The position numbers and the translations under genes are program-made. From Climacteris rufus (Eukaryota > Chordata > Aves > Passeriformes > Climacteridae), in assembly GCA_013398175.1 (NCBI GenBank), contig VZRZ01003873.1, forward strand, positions 186,001-250,000: 64,000 bases of DNA, read 5' to 3'. This document shows positions 1-10,100 of this stretch, piece after piece (the stretch's first letter is position 1; each line of letters starts with the position of its first letter). The notes under the pieces are model-generated. The model saw only the letters and a list, made by a program, of their open reading frames with translations. It was not told where the DNA came from and made no database searches.

Positions 1-3000
1 CTGTGTTAAGAGTAGTTCTCTGACTTTATCTCCCATAGTTCTCTGTCCAGCCCACATAGTGCCTGAACAACCATTACTTGTTATTCTATATTATCCATGG
101 TTGTCAGATTTTCAGCTCAAAACTAGGATACCCAAAAAAGAAAAACCATTAAAATAATTTTGTGAGCCTGAACACCTCCTCTCTGTCACTAAGGACGTCA
201 TTGCCAGCACGTCTGTTCCTCAGTCCTGTAACAAGATTGTAATTTTCTATATGACTCCTTTCTAGGTACTGCATTCAGACTATTAATCCTGCTCAGTCTC
301 TAAGATGCAGCACTTCCTTTCCTTCCCTCCCATCTGTCTTACTACAAACCCCATTCAGCCTGTGTTTATTTCAGAGCATCATTATTACAATATCCTTTCT
401 TCTACCTGTGTCCCATTTGTATTGAAAAGATCCATCTTCTTAGGCCATTGCACTGGCTGTACCAGCCTGTCTTTGCCTATCTCTGCTTGTTCCTTGCTCT
501 ACCACATCTATCCTAACATGGTTTGTTTTGTTTCCCAGGCCATTCCTGTCTGTATCCCTCCCCTGTCATCTGTCATTCCCTAAGTGACAACCCAAAACCC
601 CGAAAGCATGCCCAGCTCCAGCCCAGCACACCCTGGAACTGTGTCATCCCCTGTGTGTGGTGCAGGGAGCTCCCTCGCCTCAGCTCCCAGGGGTGTGGGA
701 TGTGTTGTGTTGGCACGTGGCTCACGGCACCAACACCTTCCTTTGGCACGGGAGCTCTGGGCCATGATGGTAATTCCCAGATGCTTCCAACATGTTACCA
801 GTTATTGTTGCTGCTCTTGAAAAGATAACTTTCTTTAGGAGAATTTGGAAGATTTTCTAGCTTTAGTAGAGTCTGAAGGCAAAGATTCGTTGCTAAGCAA
901 ATTGTCTTTTTCTTTTCTTTTTTTTTTTTAATAAATTGTAGTCACGGGTGGCCACTCTGAACAGCTGCTTTGCTTGCAGTGTCCCACTGTGGCCATGCCC
1001 TAATCTATGCATTACACAAGGAAATGGTCAGGTCCATTTTCTTTCCATTCATAATTATCTCGTGAATCTTGGTACTCAAGCACAAGAACAGCTTGCAAAG
1101 TTTTGGCAGCATTACATGAGTAATCTGTCCAGGGAAGTACTGGCTGTAAAAGCTATGTGGGCTTAAACCATGCAGTACGAGCTAGAGAAAGATGCAGTGG
1201 GAGTAACTGTGCTCTAGTAACACACTGTTACACACTGTAAAAATTCAAAGCAAATGGTGGGCCTCTGACAGACTCTTTTCCATTTTAGAAATACATGGTC
1301 ATATGCAGCTGAAAAAGCTATACTTGTTCTGATGTTTTCTGGCTGTGGTTCAATAAGAATGATGTCCTTTTAGGAGGTGTTAAGCTGCAGTTGTTAGTGA
1401 GAGTTAACTCAATGCATAACAGGGTTGATAGTTGCTTAGTTTGGATGCTGGGAAAAGTACAATACTGGGCTATTTGGGAGTTAAGGCAGCTTGGTTTCCA
1501 TGGAATGATTTGCAGGTACAAATGCTTGCCCTTCTCTCACAATTTCATTGTCAGCCCTTTCAGTTGCTGAGCTGAAAACTGAGTAGAAATGTGTCCACTG
1601 AATATGCACTCAGCCTGGATTCTTTTTTAAAAAGTGCATTTGAAATGGCTCATCACACCAGTGTTATTAGATAGAAGTATTTTTATCACCCAATTTAAAA
1701 AATAAAAATCAATAGAAGCTTTTTCCCTAAGAAGTTCTGCAACAGCTTTGTATTACGGAAAGGGCAGTAATAATTAGGTGATTTTTATGTCACAGAGAAG
1801 TAACGGGCCGGGGGGGGGAAATCCAGTCATGTGGACCCAGGTGAAATTTATTACTCTGGCTGTTGCAGCATTAGAGGTTTCTGCATGTGCTGAACATGTT
1901 CTCTTCCTCTGTAGTTCTTTATGCTCAGAATTCCAACAGCCAGTGATGCCAACTGGAGGGACAGGGAAGTTCATGTTTGTGTCTGTGGCTTCATTGGTGC
2001 AAAAGTAGAGAAGGAATGCTGCTGTCCTATTTAGGAATACCTCAGGAAAACCGGTGAAGGAGTTGGTATTTGCATGCTCCAGGCTGTGTTTGCTTGCACA
2101 GACCCAGCAAACACAGGAGCTGCCTGCCTGGTCTGTCCATGTGCTGTGCCCTGGGCAGAAGGTATGTGTCTGTGTGTCACATGGGCCCAACCCAGGCCCA
2201 ATCCTAGCAATTCTTCTGTCTTTGTTAATATTTAGATATATTTTTCACATTGTTGGAGGGAGAGTGTTGGTAAGTGACCCAGTAGGAGTGCTCTTTTTTT
2301 GTCTAGGGATTTTTAGAGCACGGTTTAGCTGTGCCTGCAATACTCATGCATCCTGGGCTTTAAGGAGAGCTTAACTGTGTTGTGTCTCATACTTGTGGCA
2401 AGCACGTACCTATTTGTGGTAAGTGAAGAATAGGATGTCCTGGAAATGTGCTGCAGCATGGTGTGCAGGGTTCTGCTCAGAGCCTTGCTTTCCAGGTCTG
2501 CTCAGCAGGACAGAGCAGAAGGGTGCCAGGGGTGGGGCTGGTCCCCAGTATGACTGTCCTTGGTGGCCTTGCTCTGGGACACGAGCTCTTTGCCTTCCCA
2601 GTGTGGTGGATACAGCTTCAGTGCTTGTCTCCTCAGTTATTTATGTGCTTGTTCTGCTGACACACCTGAGCTGCTTAGTACAGTTATTATTTCTTCACAT
2701 TCATGTGTGTGCGCTTTTCGGTTCCCAGTTCAACTGTTACTGTATTGAAACATCTTTTATTGGTAGACAATGGGTTTGTCTGTATGATTCTTGCCTCCTA
2801 CAAATGACACCTAAACCAGCTCAGGCCCCATTTCTGCACATACAAGCATGGTGCTGAGTAAGGACTGGGCAATATTTGGTACCATTTTGATGAAACATGA
2901 AGGCATGCCTTTCCTTTTCTGTTTTATCTAATATCAGACTGGGGGTTCTAGAATAGCTCATCCCCTGAAGCCTTGGTCACTGAGCAGCTTCTGGAACTGC

Positions 3001-5650
3001 AGCAGGGCTTTGTGTGTGCCCAGGCCTATGAGGCTGTGCTGTGCTCACTACTTACTCCATTTGAGTGGTAGCATTATTCCCATGGAGCAGTCCTGGCTGA
3101 GGATGGCTCTTAGAGGAAGGATTGGAAGGAAATTATTACAATTGCAAATTAGATTCCAGTGGAGATTGTGCAACAATTATTTGAAATATGCTCCCTCAGT
3201 GATAGTTATACAAAATAAGCCCTACTGTATTACAAGCCACGAGGTAAAACTTTCAGCTGTTTCATCTCTTGCTGATGCCACCTACCACAGAAGCATGTCT
3301 GATCAATGAAGAATAAGAATGAGGCTTTATTTCCATGATGGAAAAATGCCACATGATGTTTAGCAGAGTGCAGCAGGAACTGGAGAGCACCCCCACTGCA
3401 AGCACTTGGAGTTACCATGGAAGTAACTCCCCCGTGCACTGTCTGTGCCAAGGACCTTGTGAGGGGATTCACTGTGTAAGGGTGGAAACAAAAGCCAGGT
3501 CACAGCTAGAGTCACTCTGCAGCTTTGGTCCTTGTTGAGATCAGTTTCTATTCACTGTGGGGTCAGAAGGGTGGCTGCAACTTAACATCAGTTGTGCAGT
3601 GTTCCAAGATGTACACAAGGCAAATGTTATTTGTGCCCAGGCCATGTAGTGCAGGAGGGCACTTGGGTCTGCACATCAGAAGAGCAAGGGAACATAGCTG
3701 GGGCTTGGGGTGTTTCTTAGAGACAACAGAGTTAGATGAAAATGTACCCTCCACTACAGTTTTGTATCTTTTTTTTTTCCTCTGCAATTTCTTCCTGGTA
3801 TCAGTTGCCCCTGAACTTCTCTTTCTAAGGGGGCTCAGAGCAGTGTCCAAGCTTCCCCCTTTCAGATGCCTTCAGACAAACTTTCTGTGCTTTCACCTTC
3901 AAATGCTCAAGCATGTTCATAAGTGGCAAAGACTTCAGGAGACTACTGAAAGATTACATAATGGATTTTAGAAACTACTCTGCATCCTGTGACACCAACA
4001 GAATAGCTCTGCCAGGTGTATTGAATCACTGGGGTTTATCTATTTCTTCTCAATATAACTAAGTGCTTAGAGAAGATAGTAGTTGCTGTGCAGGTTTCAA
4101 AGAAGCAGGTGTGATCATGCTTCCCATTCACCACGATTGGCTTCTCCTGAAGATCTACATCCCACAAAAATCCTGCTTGGTGGCTTATGTCCAAACTCAA
4201 TCAGTCATGAAAAGCCTTCAGAACCAGAGAAGATTTGCAGAATGCCCAGGAGCTGAGCACTGCAATGATGCGAGTCAACCGTGAACTTGAAGAACTTTCA
4301 TTAAATTGAAGTCTGCAGGCTTTGAAGTGTTCAGCTGTGGTGCACATGGCAGGGAGAAATAGCTTTTCAAAGCCATTTGAATGAATTTCAAAGCCAAGTG
4401 AATGCAGGCCAAAAGCTCAAACACCCATGAGCTTGGGCAGCTTGTATATCCCAGCAGTTTGCTCAGTTTGTGAGGTTTTTCCCACAGGTCTTGAAGCTGC
4501 ATTGAGAGCACAAGCCCTCATTGTAGGCATTATTCTTATCGTTCTATATTTAAGCTAGAGACAAGGAGACTTGCAGGATCTTTGTGTTCAGAAACAAGAA
4601 ACTGAAATAATTCTTGACTTGATTTGATTTTATGATGGTTAAGAAAGACAGCTATCTTAAGCATTGCAGAAGAATCAGGAGACAGTGGAAGTTTTTACTT
4701 CCTTTCAGTATAGCCCCTGTTAAAGTTAGCACAATTTGGGGAAAAAACTTCCAAAATTGAAGGAAAGTACCAGCGCCCATAACTCTTAAACATTTTCCCT
4801 TTTAAATCTCTTGCCTCCTGTGTTCCAGGATACATACAGGAGCTGTACAGATCCTCAAGAAACATTATGGGCATTAATGTGCTAACACCTGAAAAAAAAC
4901 AGCTTAGATTTTTTTGTTTGTTTCTCAATTGTGAAAGCAGCTGAGTGTCTGCTGTTCATACCCACATGGTCTGGCTGCTCCCACATGGCCCTTCCCAAAG
5001 AGGGATGCTACCAGAGGTGTTTAGCAGTTAGGGTGTTTAAGGGGGGCAAGCTTGTCTTCTGGTTGCTGCTCCCAGGAAGGTGTGTGGCTGTGTTTGAAGC
5101 TGTTGTGTAACGTGCAGAGTCATCCTCTTGGATAACCCCATCCTCCATGGAGCATCTGCAGCTCCATGCACTAGCTCTGGTATCATCTAGCCCTAAGTCT
5201 GGGGTCTGCATTGTTGGATTTGTATCCCTCGATTTCATGAGGGGGAATGTGTGGGGTGAGAACTGGAAGATGTGAAACTGCCTCCTGTCATTGAAGGACT
5301 TGAATACTGAGTCGTCCTCTTCCTCTCCTGGGGAGTTCTATTGCTGCTGGCTGTTGAGTGAGAGGTGGGCTCTGCTTTGCTGCCTTAGAGGAAACAACAG
5401 GGCTGCGGCTGTATCAGAGAGCCTGTGATGGGCGCTGTCCAGGGTCGACCCCTGGGCTTTCCAAGGAGGATTGCCTTTTCCTCCTGTTCCCGACCCCACA
5501 CGGCTGGGAGCTACGCTTAGCTGGGGCGTCTGTGAGGGGCATCTGCCCGAGGCAGCTTGATGCTTAGTGAACTTTGCAGTCCAGCAGCAAAAGTTAAGCT
5601 CATAAAAGCGTGTTTAGGGCTCTGCAGAGCTGAATGGAGGTTTTCTGATT
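1..5650. other. Non-coding DNA, no gene recognised
   Basis: I see no exon of a known family here. Open frames are all under 150 codons, have no recognisable motifs and overlap one another on both strands. A T-rich tract at 907-930 followed by AG near 940 resembles a splice acceptor, but the frame after it is not recognisable. Given the ARHGEF4 exons downstream, this may be a 5' intron of a long ARHGEF4 transcript or intergenic DNA; the sequence does not decide. Confidence 0.5.
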
Positions 5651-5679
5651 GCAGAGATTTGGAGCTTTGCAGTGACTCA

Positions 5680-6275
5680 GGCCCACGGAGGCGTTGGCAG
5701 AGGCAGCCAAGTCCTTTAGACTTTCTGGCTCCAGGATCCTGCCGGGCACTGAACGGCAGAGTCCAAGAGAAGCTGTTTGTCCTGGAGCCCCAGTGAGAGC
5801 CAGGGCTGCGCCTCCCGTCCCCCTGCGAACACCGCACTTGTTGCACGCTCAGGTGTGCGGGAGCCGGGGCTGCCCTCGCCCGTCCCCGGCCCCACCCGGA
5901 GCAGGGATTTGCCTTCTGGCAGGACTCGTCTCTCCTGCTGGCACGCTCTTAGTGCGGGTGGAAGGATTTAAAAAAGCAGCCGCCTAATCCACTCCTGACC
6001 CTCCTTAAGAGCCTCCCCTGCACACCCCGGGCTGCGCTCCGCGTTGCTAAGGCCTCGTGTATCCTGGAGACGGCGCCCAGCAAATCGCGGAGCCGCTCTC
6101 TGGAAAGCCGCTATCGCAGCCGGATTGCAGAGCTCCGCCACAAGGAATTCAGTGTCTGCCTTCTGGAGCGATGGCGACGGCTCCTTCGGCAGGGCAGACG
6201 TGGAACCCCAGGGATGTGCTGACAAGCTCCCCCTGAGCTGAGGGGGCGAATTGGCACACGTGCTGTGCGGGACCA
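5680..6275 (+). promoter_or_regulatory. CpG-rich promoter-like region with TATA-like element
   Basis: About 20 CpG dinucleotides fall between 6000 and 6270, much denser than in the flanks, where CpG is depleted. A TATA-like TTTAAAAAA lies at about 5967-5977, which would place a start site near 6000. A small upstream reading frame in strong context (G at -3, G at +4) runs from 6171 to 6236 and codes for 21 residues. The region lies just upstream of the microprotein exon and is its most likely promoter. It could also serve an alternative ARHGEF4 first exon. Inferred from base composition only. Confidence 0.45.
6171..6236 (+). CDS. Possible upstream ORF, 21 codons
   Basis: An ATG in strong initiation context opens a 21-codon frame (MATAPSAGQTWNPR, then a short Ser/Pro-rich end) that stops at 6236, 185 bases before the microprotein ATG. 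If the leader is not spliced, this frame would be read first and should lower translation of the main frame. If the 3' splice site at about 6418 is used, part or all of it is removed. I do not recognise the peptide; it may have no function of its own. Confidence 0.2.
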   Translation: MATAPSAGQTWNPRDVLTSSP

Positions 6276-6365
6276 GCACTGGCTGTGCCCAACCATTTAG
6301 GCTTCTGCTTTTGAGAGCTGCAAACAGCTTTTGTTCACAGCCCCCTGCCCCATCCTGCCCTGGCA

Positions 6366-6418
6366 GGCGCCTAAGCTTTTTTTATTTCTTTTTTATTTTT
6401 TTTTCCTGGGGGCTGAAG
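6366..6418 (+). promoter_or_regulatory. Candidate 3' splice site in front of the microprotein exon
   Basis: A branch-point-like CCTAAGC near 6370 is followed by a nearly pure T tract from about 6377 to 6408 and then CTGAAG ending at 6418. This is the usual order of elements in a 3' splice site, although the six purines before the AG and the AAG itself make it imperfect. If used, the exon begins two bases before the ATG at 6421 and the CpG-rich upstream segment supplies a separate 5' UTR exon. Confidence 0.4.
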
Positions 6419-6420
6419 CC

Positions 6421-6582
6421 ATGGCAAAGGTCCCCGACCGAAGCAGGCACAAATGGAGTGCGCTTCACACTTTCCTCCGCTGCAACATGAACCCGGAGAC
6501 CCAGCGGGTAGTGGTCTTTGTCATCCTGCTCTTCCTCATCATCGTCAACGTGGTGCTGATGTTTCTTTTGGCATTTCACTGA
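6421..6582 (+). CDS. Single-pass membrane microprotein (sarcolipin-sized; SMIM39 is a candidate)
   Basis: This is a 53-codon frame with an ATG in strong context (G at -3, G at +4) and a TGA stop at 6580. Residues 1-22 are basic and polar (MAKVPDRSRHKW...). From about residue 30 to the end there are some 24 almost uninterrupted hydrophobic residues (VVVFVILLFLIIVNVVL onward, ending LLAFH), so the protein should be a tail-type single-pass membrane protein. A second ATG at 6487, with A at -3, would give a 31-residue form beginning MNPETQ. Lengths of 53 and 31 are close to phospholamban (52) and sarcolipin (31), and LMFLL recalls LMWLL of sarcolipin, but residue identity is low and the luminal RSYQY tail is absent. 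A small integral membrane gene, SMIM39, may map near ARHGEF4 in mammals; I could not confirm this. The reading as a real gene rests on initiation context, hydrophobic pattern and the downstream poly(A) signal. Confidence 0.65.
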   Translation: MAKVPDRSRHKWSALHTFLRCNMNPETQRVVVFVILLFLIIVNVVLMFLLAFH

Positions 6583-7185
6583 AGGAGGACTGCCGGTAGT
6601 GGTGTGGTGCATGAGGGTTTCCAGGACTGGGCAACAAATCAGCAGGTCAGCTTGTCGTTGTCTGCCTCTGGTCTGCTTGTCTGCTGTTACGGTAACTGTG
6701 TGTCTCAGAGTATTCCTCCCGTGTTTTTTAATCATCAGCTCCTTCCCCACCCTGCTCCCCTCGCTCTCCTCCTGTCATCACTCGTGCCTTGTGGTTTGGA
6801 TCCCAGGTAAACAAGAGAAAGGGAAAGAGCTAACGGAGCCAACCTGCTTAATCGTAACCGCTCTCCGTGGCACTAATCAGCCTTGATTCCTGGCGATGAC
6901 GATGCCGTGCCTGTACGCAGCACTTCTCAGCCCTGGAGAAGCCCAAAGTGCCACTGCTTTGTGTGCAGAGGGACAGTCATCCTGTAAGGAGCCCTTACAC
7001 AAGGAGCTGCTACATGTAAACACCTGCTGTAAAAAGCTGAAGCCTGTAACGCCTCCGTTGCTCTGTCATCGGGAACACTGTGCTGTGCAGTGGCATGAGT
7101 AATGCCCAATTAGCCAAAGAGATTGATTAATAGAGTCCATCAGGAATTCAGGCTGAATAAACGCTGCAGCAGTGTGGAAGGAGTG
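6583..7185 (+). other. Probable 3' UTR of the microprotein transcript
   Basis: The stretch after the stop is moderately GC-rich and has no long frame of known type. It ends with AATAAA at 7156-7161 and a GU-rich element. It also holds homeodomain-like cores (CTTAATCG, CTAATCAG, CCAATTAG, GATTAATAG between 6845 and 7130), so part of it may be conserved regulatory DNA. Confidence 0.4.
7156..7161 (+). terminator. Polyadenylation signal AATAAA with GU-rich downstream element
   Basis: A canonical AATAAA is followed 15-40 bases later by AGTGTGGAAGGAGTGTTTTG, a textbook GU/U-rich downstream element. It is the first strong signal after the microprotein stop codon and would give a 3' UTR of about 600 bases. 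Confidence 0.5.
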
Positions 7186-7189
7186 TTTT

Positions 7190-10100
7190 GTTGGCTTTAA
7201 TCCCATTTCCTTTATTATACCTCAGTGCTTATCAGCTATGTGTATCAAAATGGCTGGCAGAGCCACAGCACAGGACACTGCTCACAGGCCACTCATTCCT
7301 CACGGGCCCGGAGCGGCCGTGCCCAGCGGGGGAGCGACTCCAGGAGCACTCCTGTAGCCTGTTGGGAGGGAAGGGCAGCAAGGCAGGCTGCCTGCTCCAG
7401 GCCTGCTCACCCCCATGATGTGTTACCAGCAGCCCTGTACAGCACAGCACTTCCACACTTGGCATGGGCACCTCAGTGGAGCGACCCTCTACCTGATGGC
7501 ACTGAAGGAGACCGATTCCTGGAGGAAGACAGACTGGAAAGGAAGCCACGGCACGCTGTTCTTAATGACACTGCTTGTTTTTGTGCTGGAGACTGCAAAA
7601 GGTCCAAGCCCTTAAAACTGAGCAGGATCCTTCATTTTGTGGGTTAGGTAATCTGCAATTGAAGTACAGCTTTGACGAGGGCAGTGCTTTTGCTGGCACT
7701 AATGGTAGAGGCTACTGCAGTTCTTTCAGACCTGAATATTTATGGCTCCTGGAGTCTGATCTGGTGTTGAGAAAGGCTGGATGGTGGTGTTGTCTCTGTC
7801 ATCATGAGTGATGTACTCTGTATCAGTTATTTATGTGATTGTGTAATACATCAATGTTGTACAAAACCACGTCACTTTAGCACGCAAAGAAATGGAATTT
7901 TTACCTGTGGAACTCTTTTCTGTTACACCTGAGGTACAGAACATGAGAGAGGAGTGTCTCCTGCAGTTCTGGGTGTGGGGCAGCAGCAGGCCCCAGCTCC
8001 CTGCAATCCTCTAGGAATCTTTTATGTTGGTGAAGAGTTTTGAATTATTAAAAATTTCAAACTAGGCTATTAACTCTATTATCTAGACATTGTGATAAAC
8101 AGCCACCAAAACTGTCCAGTTTATGCTGTTTTCTGAAGTTGCTATTAAAAAAAAGAAAACCCTAACCACAGCACACAACACTGGCTTTCAAACAAATCTG
8201 TTTTCTCTTACCTCTAAACTTTATCTGTGGTTTTAGGTGCACCTGGAATAAGAACTTAGTGGCATAAGGTGGAAAACAAATTGGTTATTGGAAAGGACAG
8301 GTGAATTATGTGAATGTATACCTCAGTCTTCAAATGACAGGTGAAGATCAAAGTATGTTCTTGGGGTCATAGGTGTCAGTGACAGAAAGCTTTTGGCAGC
8401 TGCTTAGGAGGACAAATCCTGTGTAAGGTTTGAGCAGATTCTGAAAGTGCTTGAGGTTCAGAAGCTCTCAGCCCCCGTGTAATGGGAGCAGTGAGAGGCC
8501 CCAGCATCGTGGCAGCCCCTGCCCTGTGTTTGGACTGTCAGTTATTGTTGTGCCTGCTCTGTACCTTGCAATAGTGCAAAACCAAATGTGATGATAGATG
8601 AGAAGAGCAGTTCTTCCCAGGGCCTGCACACACGTGCAGTGTCTCTGAAGAGTACGTGGCAGCTCAGCTCCTTTCACAATCCCAGTGTTTGGCTCAGCAT
8701 GCAGGAGCCATGTGGGGCAGCTGGTAAGCTGAGCACAGGCAGCTGCCAGCCCAGGCTGATCCTGCATTTAGTGACTCACGCTCTTGTTTAGCTCGGTGCC
8801 ATGTCCCTGAAATGTTCCTTGGGTGGCTTTTGAACTGGAGGCTGAGTTTCCTGTTACACCCTGCCTAGGAAGGTACTTCAGGGTGGTTTTCCAGGAACTT
8901 CTTTTTATTAAGTGTCCTACAAAATTGACTAGCGTGGAGCTGGTCCTGTGGTGATGAAGTAATTCACCCTCTGGTACCTGTTGCATGCTCAGTTTGGGGA
9001 TGCCCTATTCCTGCTGCTCACTGAAGGGCTCTGCTGTGTTGGGAATATCCAACCTGGGAAGCCTTAGGAATGATGTGAGTTCAGGCAGTTTGTGCCTCTG
9101 ATGTTCAGAGCTGTCATGTTGCTTCCTGCAGGGCAGCTCTCCTCTGAGAAGCACTGCAGTTGTTGGTGGAAAGGGCCCAAGCTTTCACCAGCAGGAGAAG
9201 TTTTCTAGCACCTGCTTGCTGCTAGAGAACTGAAGGAAAGACCTGTTTCCTTCAAGGGCTATGGGGAGTCCAGGACAGTGAGGAAGAAAAGTATTTTATA
9301 GGAAAGGGTAATCTGACCTCTGGTGAAATTGCCTTCCCCGTCCTTGCTCGGGGTAATTTGCATTACTCCTGCTTAGGACAATTTTGTACCAGAACAGTTG
9401 GGAGCAAAATAAGTAGAATTGTTCTTGCATTTTAAAATTCTGATTAAAAAAAACCTTCAAGATTATAGAGTATCCTTTGCAAATATGTGTTCCAACACTG
9501 CCTGTCACAGCAACACGGGTTGCTATGAGCTTGGGAACATGTTTCCACTTAATATTTAATGTTTGGTGAATTTTTGTTTCCTCTTTTCAGTGCTTGTCTA
9601 GGTTCTTGGTACCTGACTAATCCTGAAGTATCTGTGTCAAGTTTTGTTATGGGGAAGCCAGTGTTTTTCTCCTTCCTCAGCTTCCCCTACAGCTGAACAC
9701 ATTTAGCTGGAAGCTGCAGTTGACATACAAGTGTTAATCATCTGGTATTAACTGTGACTCATTCAATCCTGCCTCACATCTTGGCTGAAGAAGCTGCAAT
9801 GGCCAATAAAGCCCAGGAAAAACAGAGCTGGTGAGGGATCCCTGAATCATGTGCAGGAGCTGTAGCTGGTGATGGAAGGACAGTGGGGAAGGAGAGCTCT
9901 GGGGGTAAGGAAGAGACTGTGACGTTGGTTGGGTGTTTTAGTTTGCTCCCAGTGCATTGATTTGACAGGAGGGCTGTGGTTGCCTTCCCTGCAGTCCCCT
10001 GAGCTCCAGGCCCTGCCTGGCACTGGGGCACAGCCCCAGGAGGGAGCAGCACTGCCAGGGGAGGGGGAGCAAAGCTGGGCTGGGCTGCCTGGTGCCCGCT

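Noticed and set aside
948..1166. 72-codon frame after a T-rich tract and AG
   Set aside because: The start is GTG, not ATG, and the peptide matches nothing I know. The acceptor-like tract alone is too weak to call an exon.
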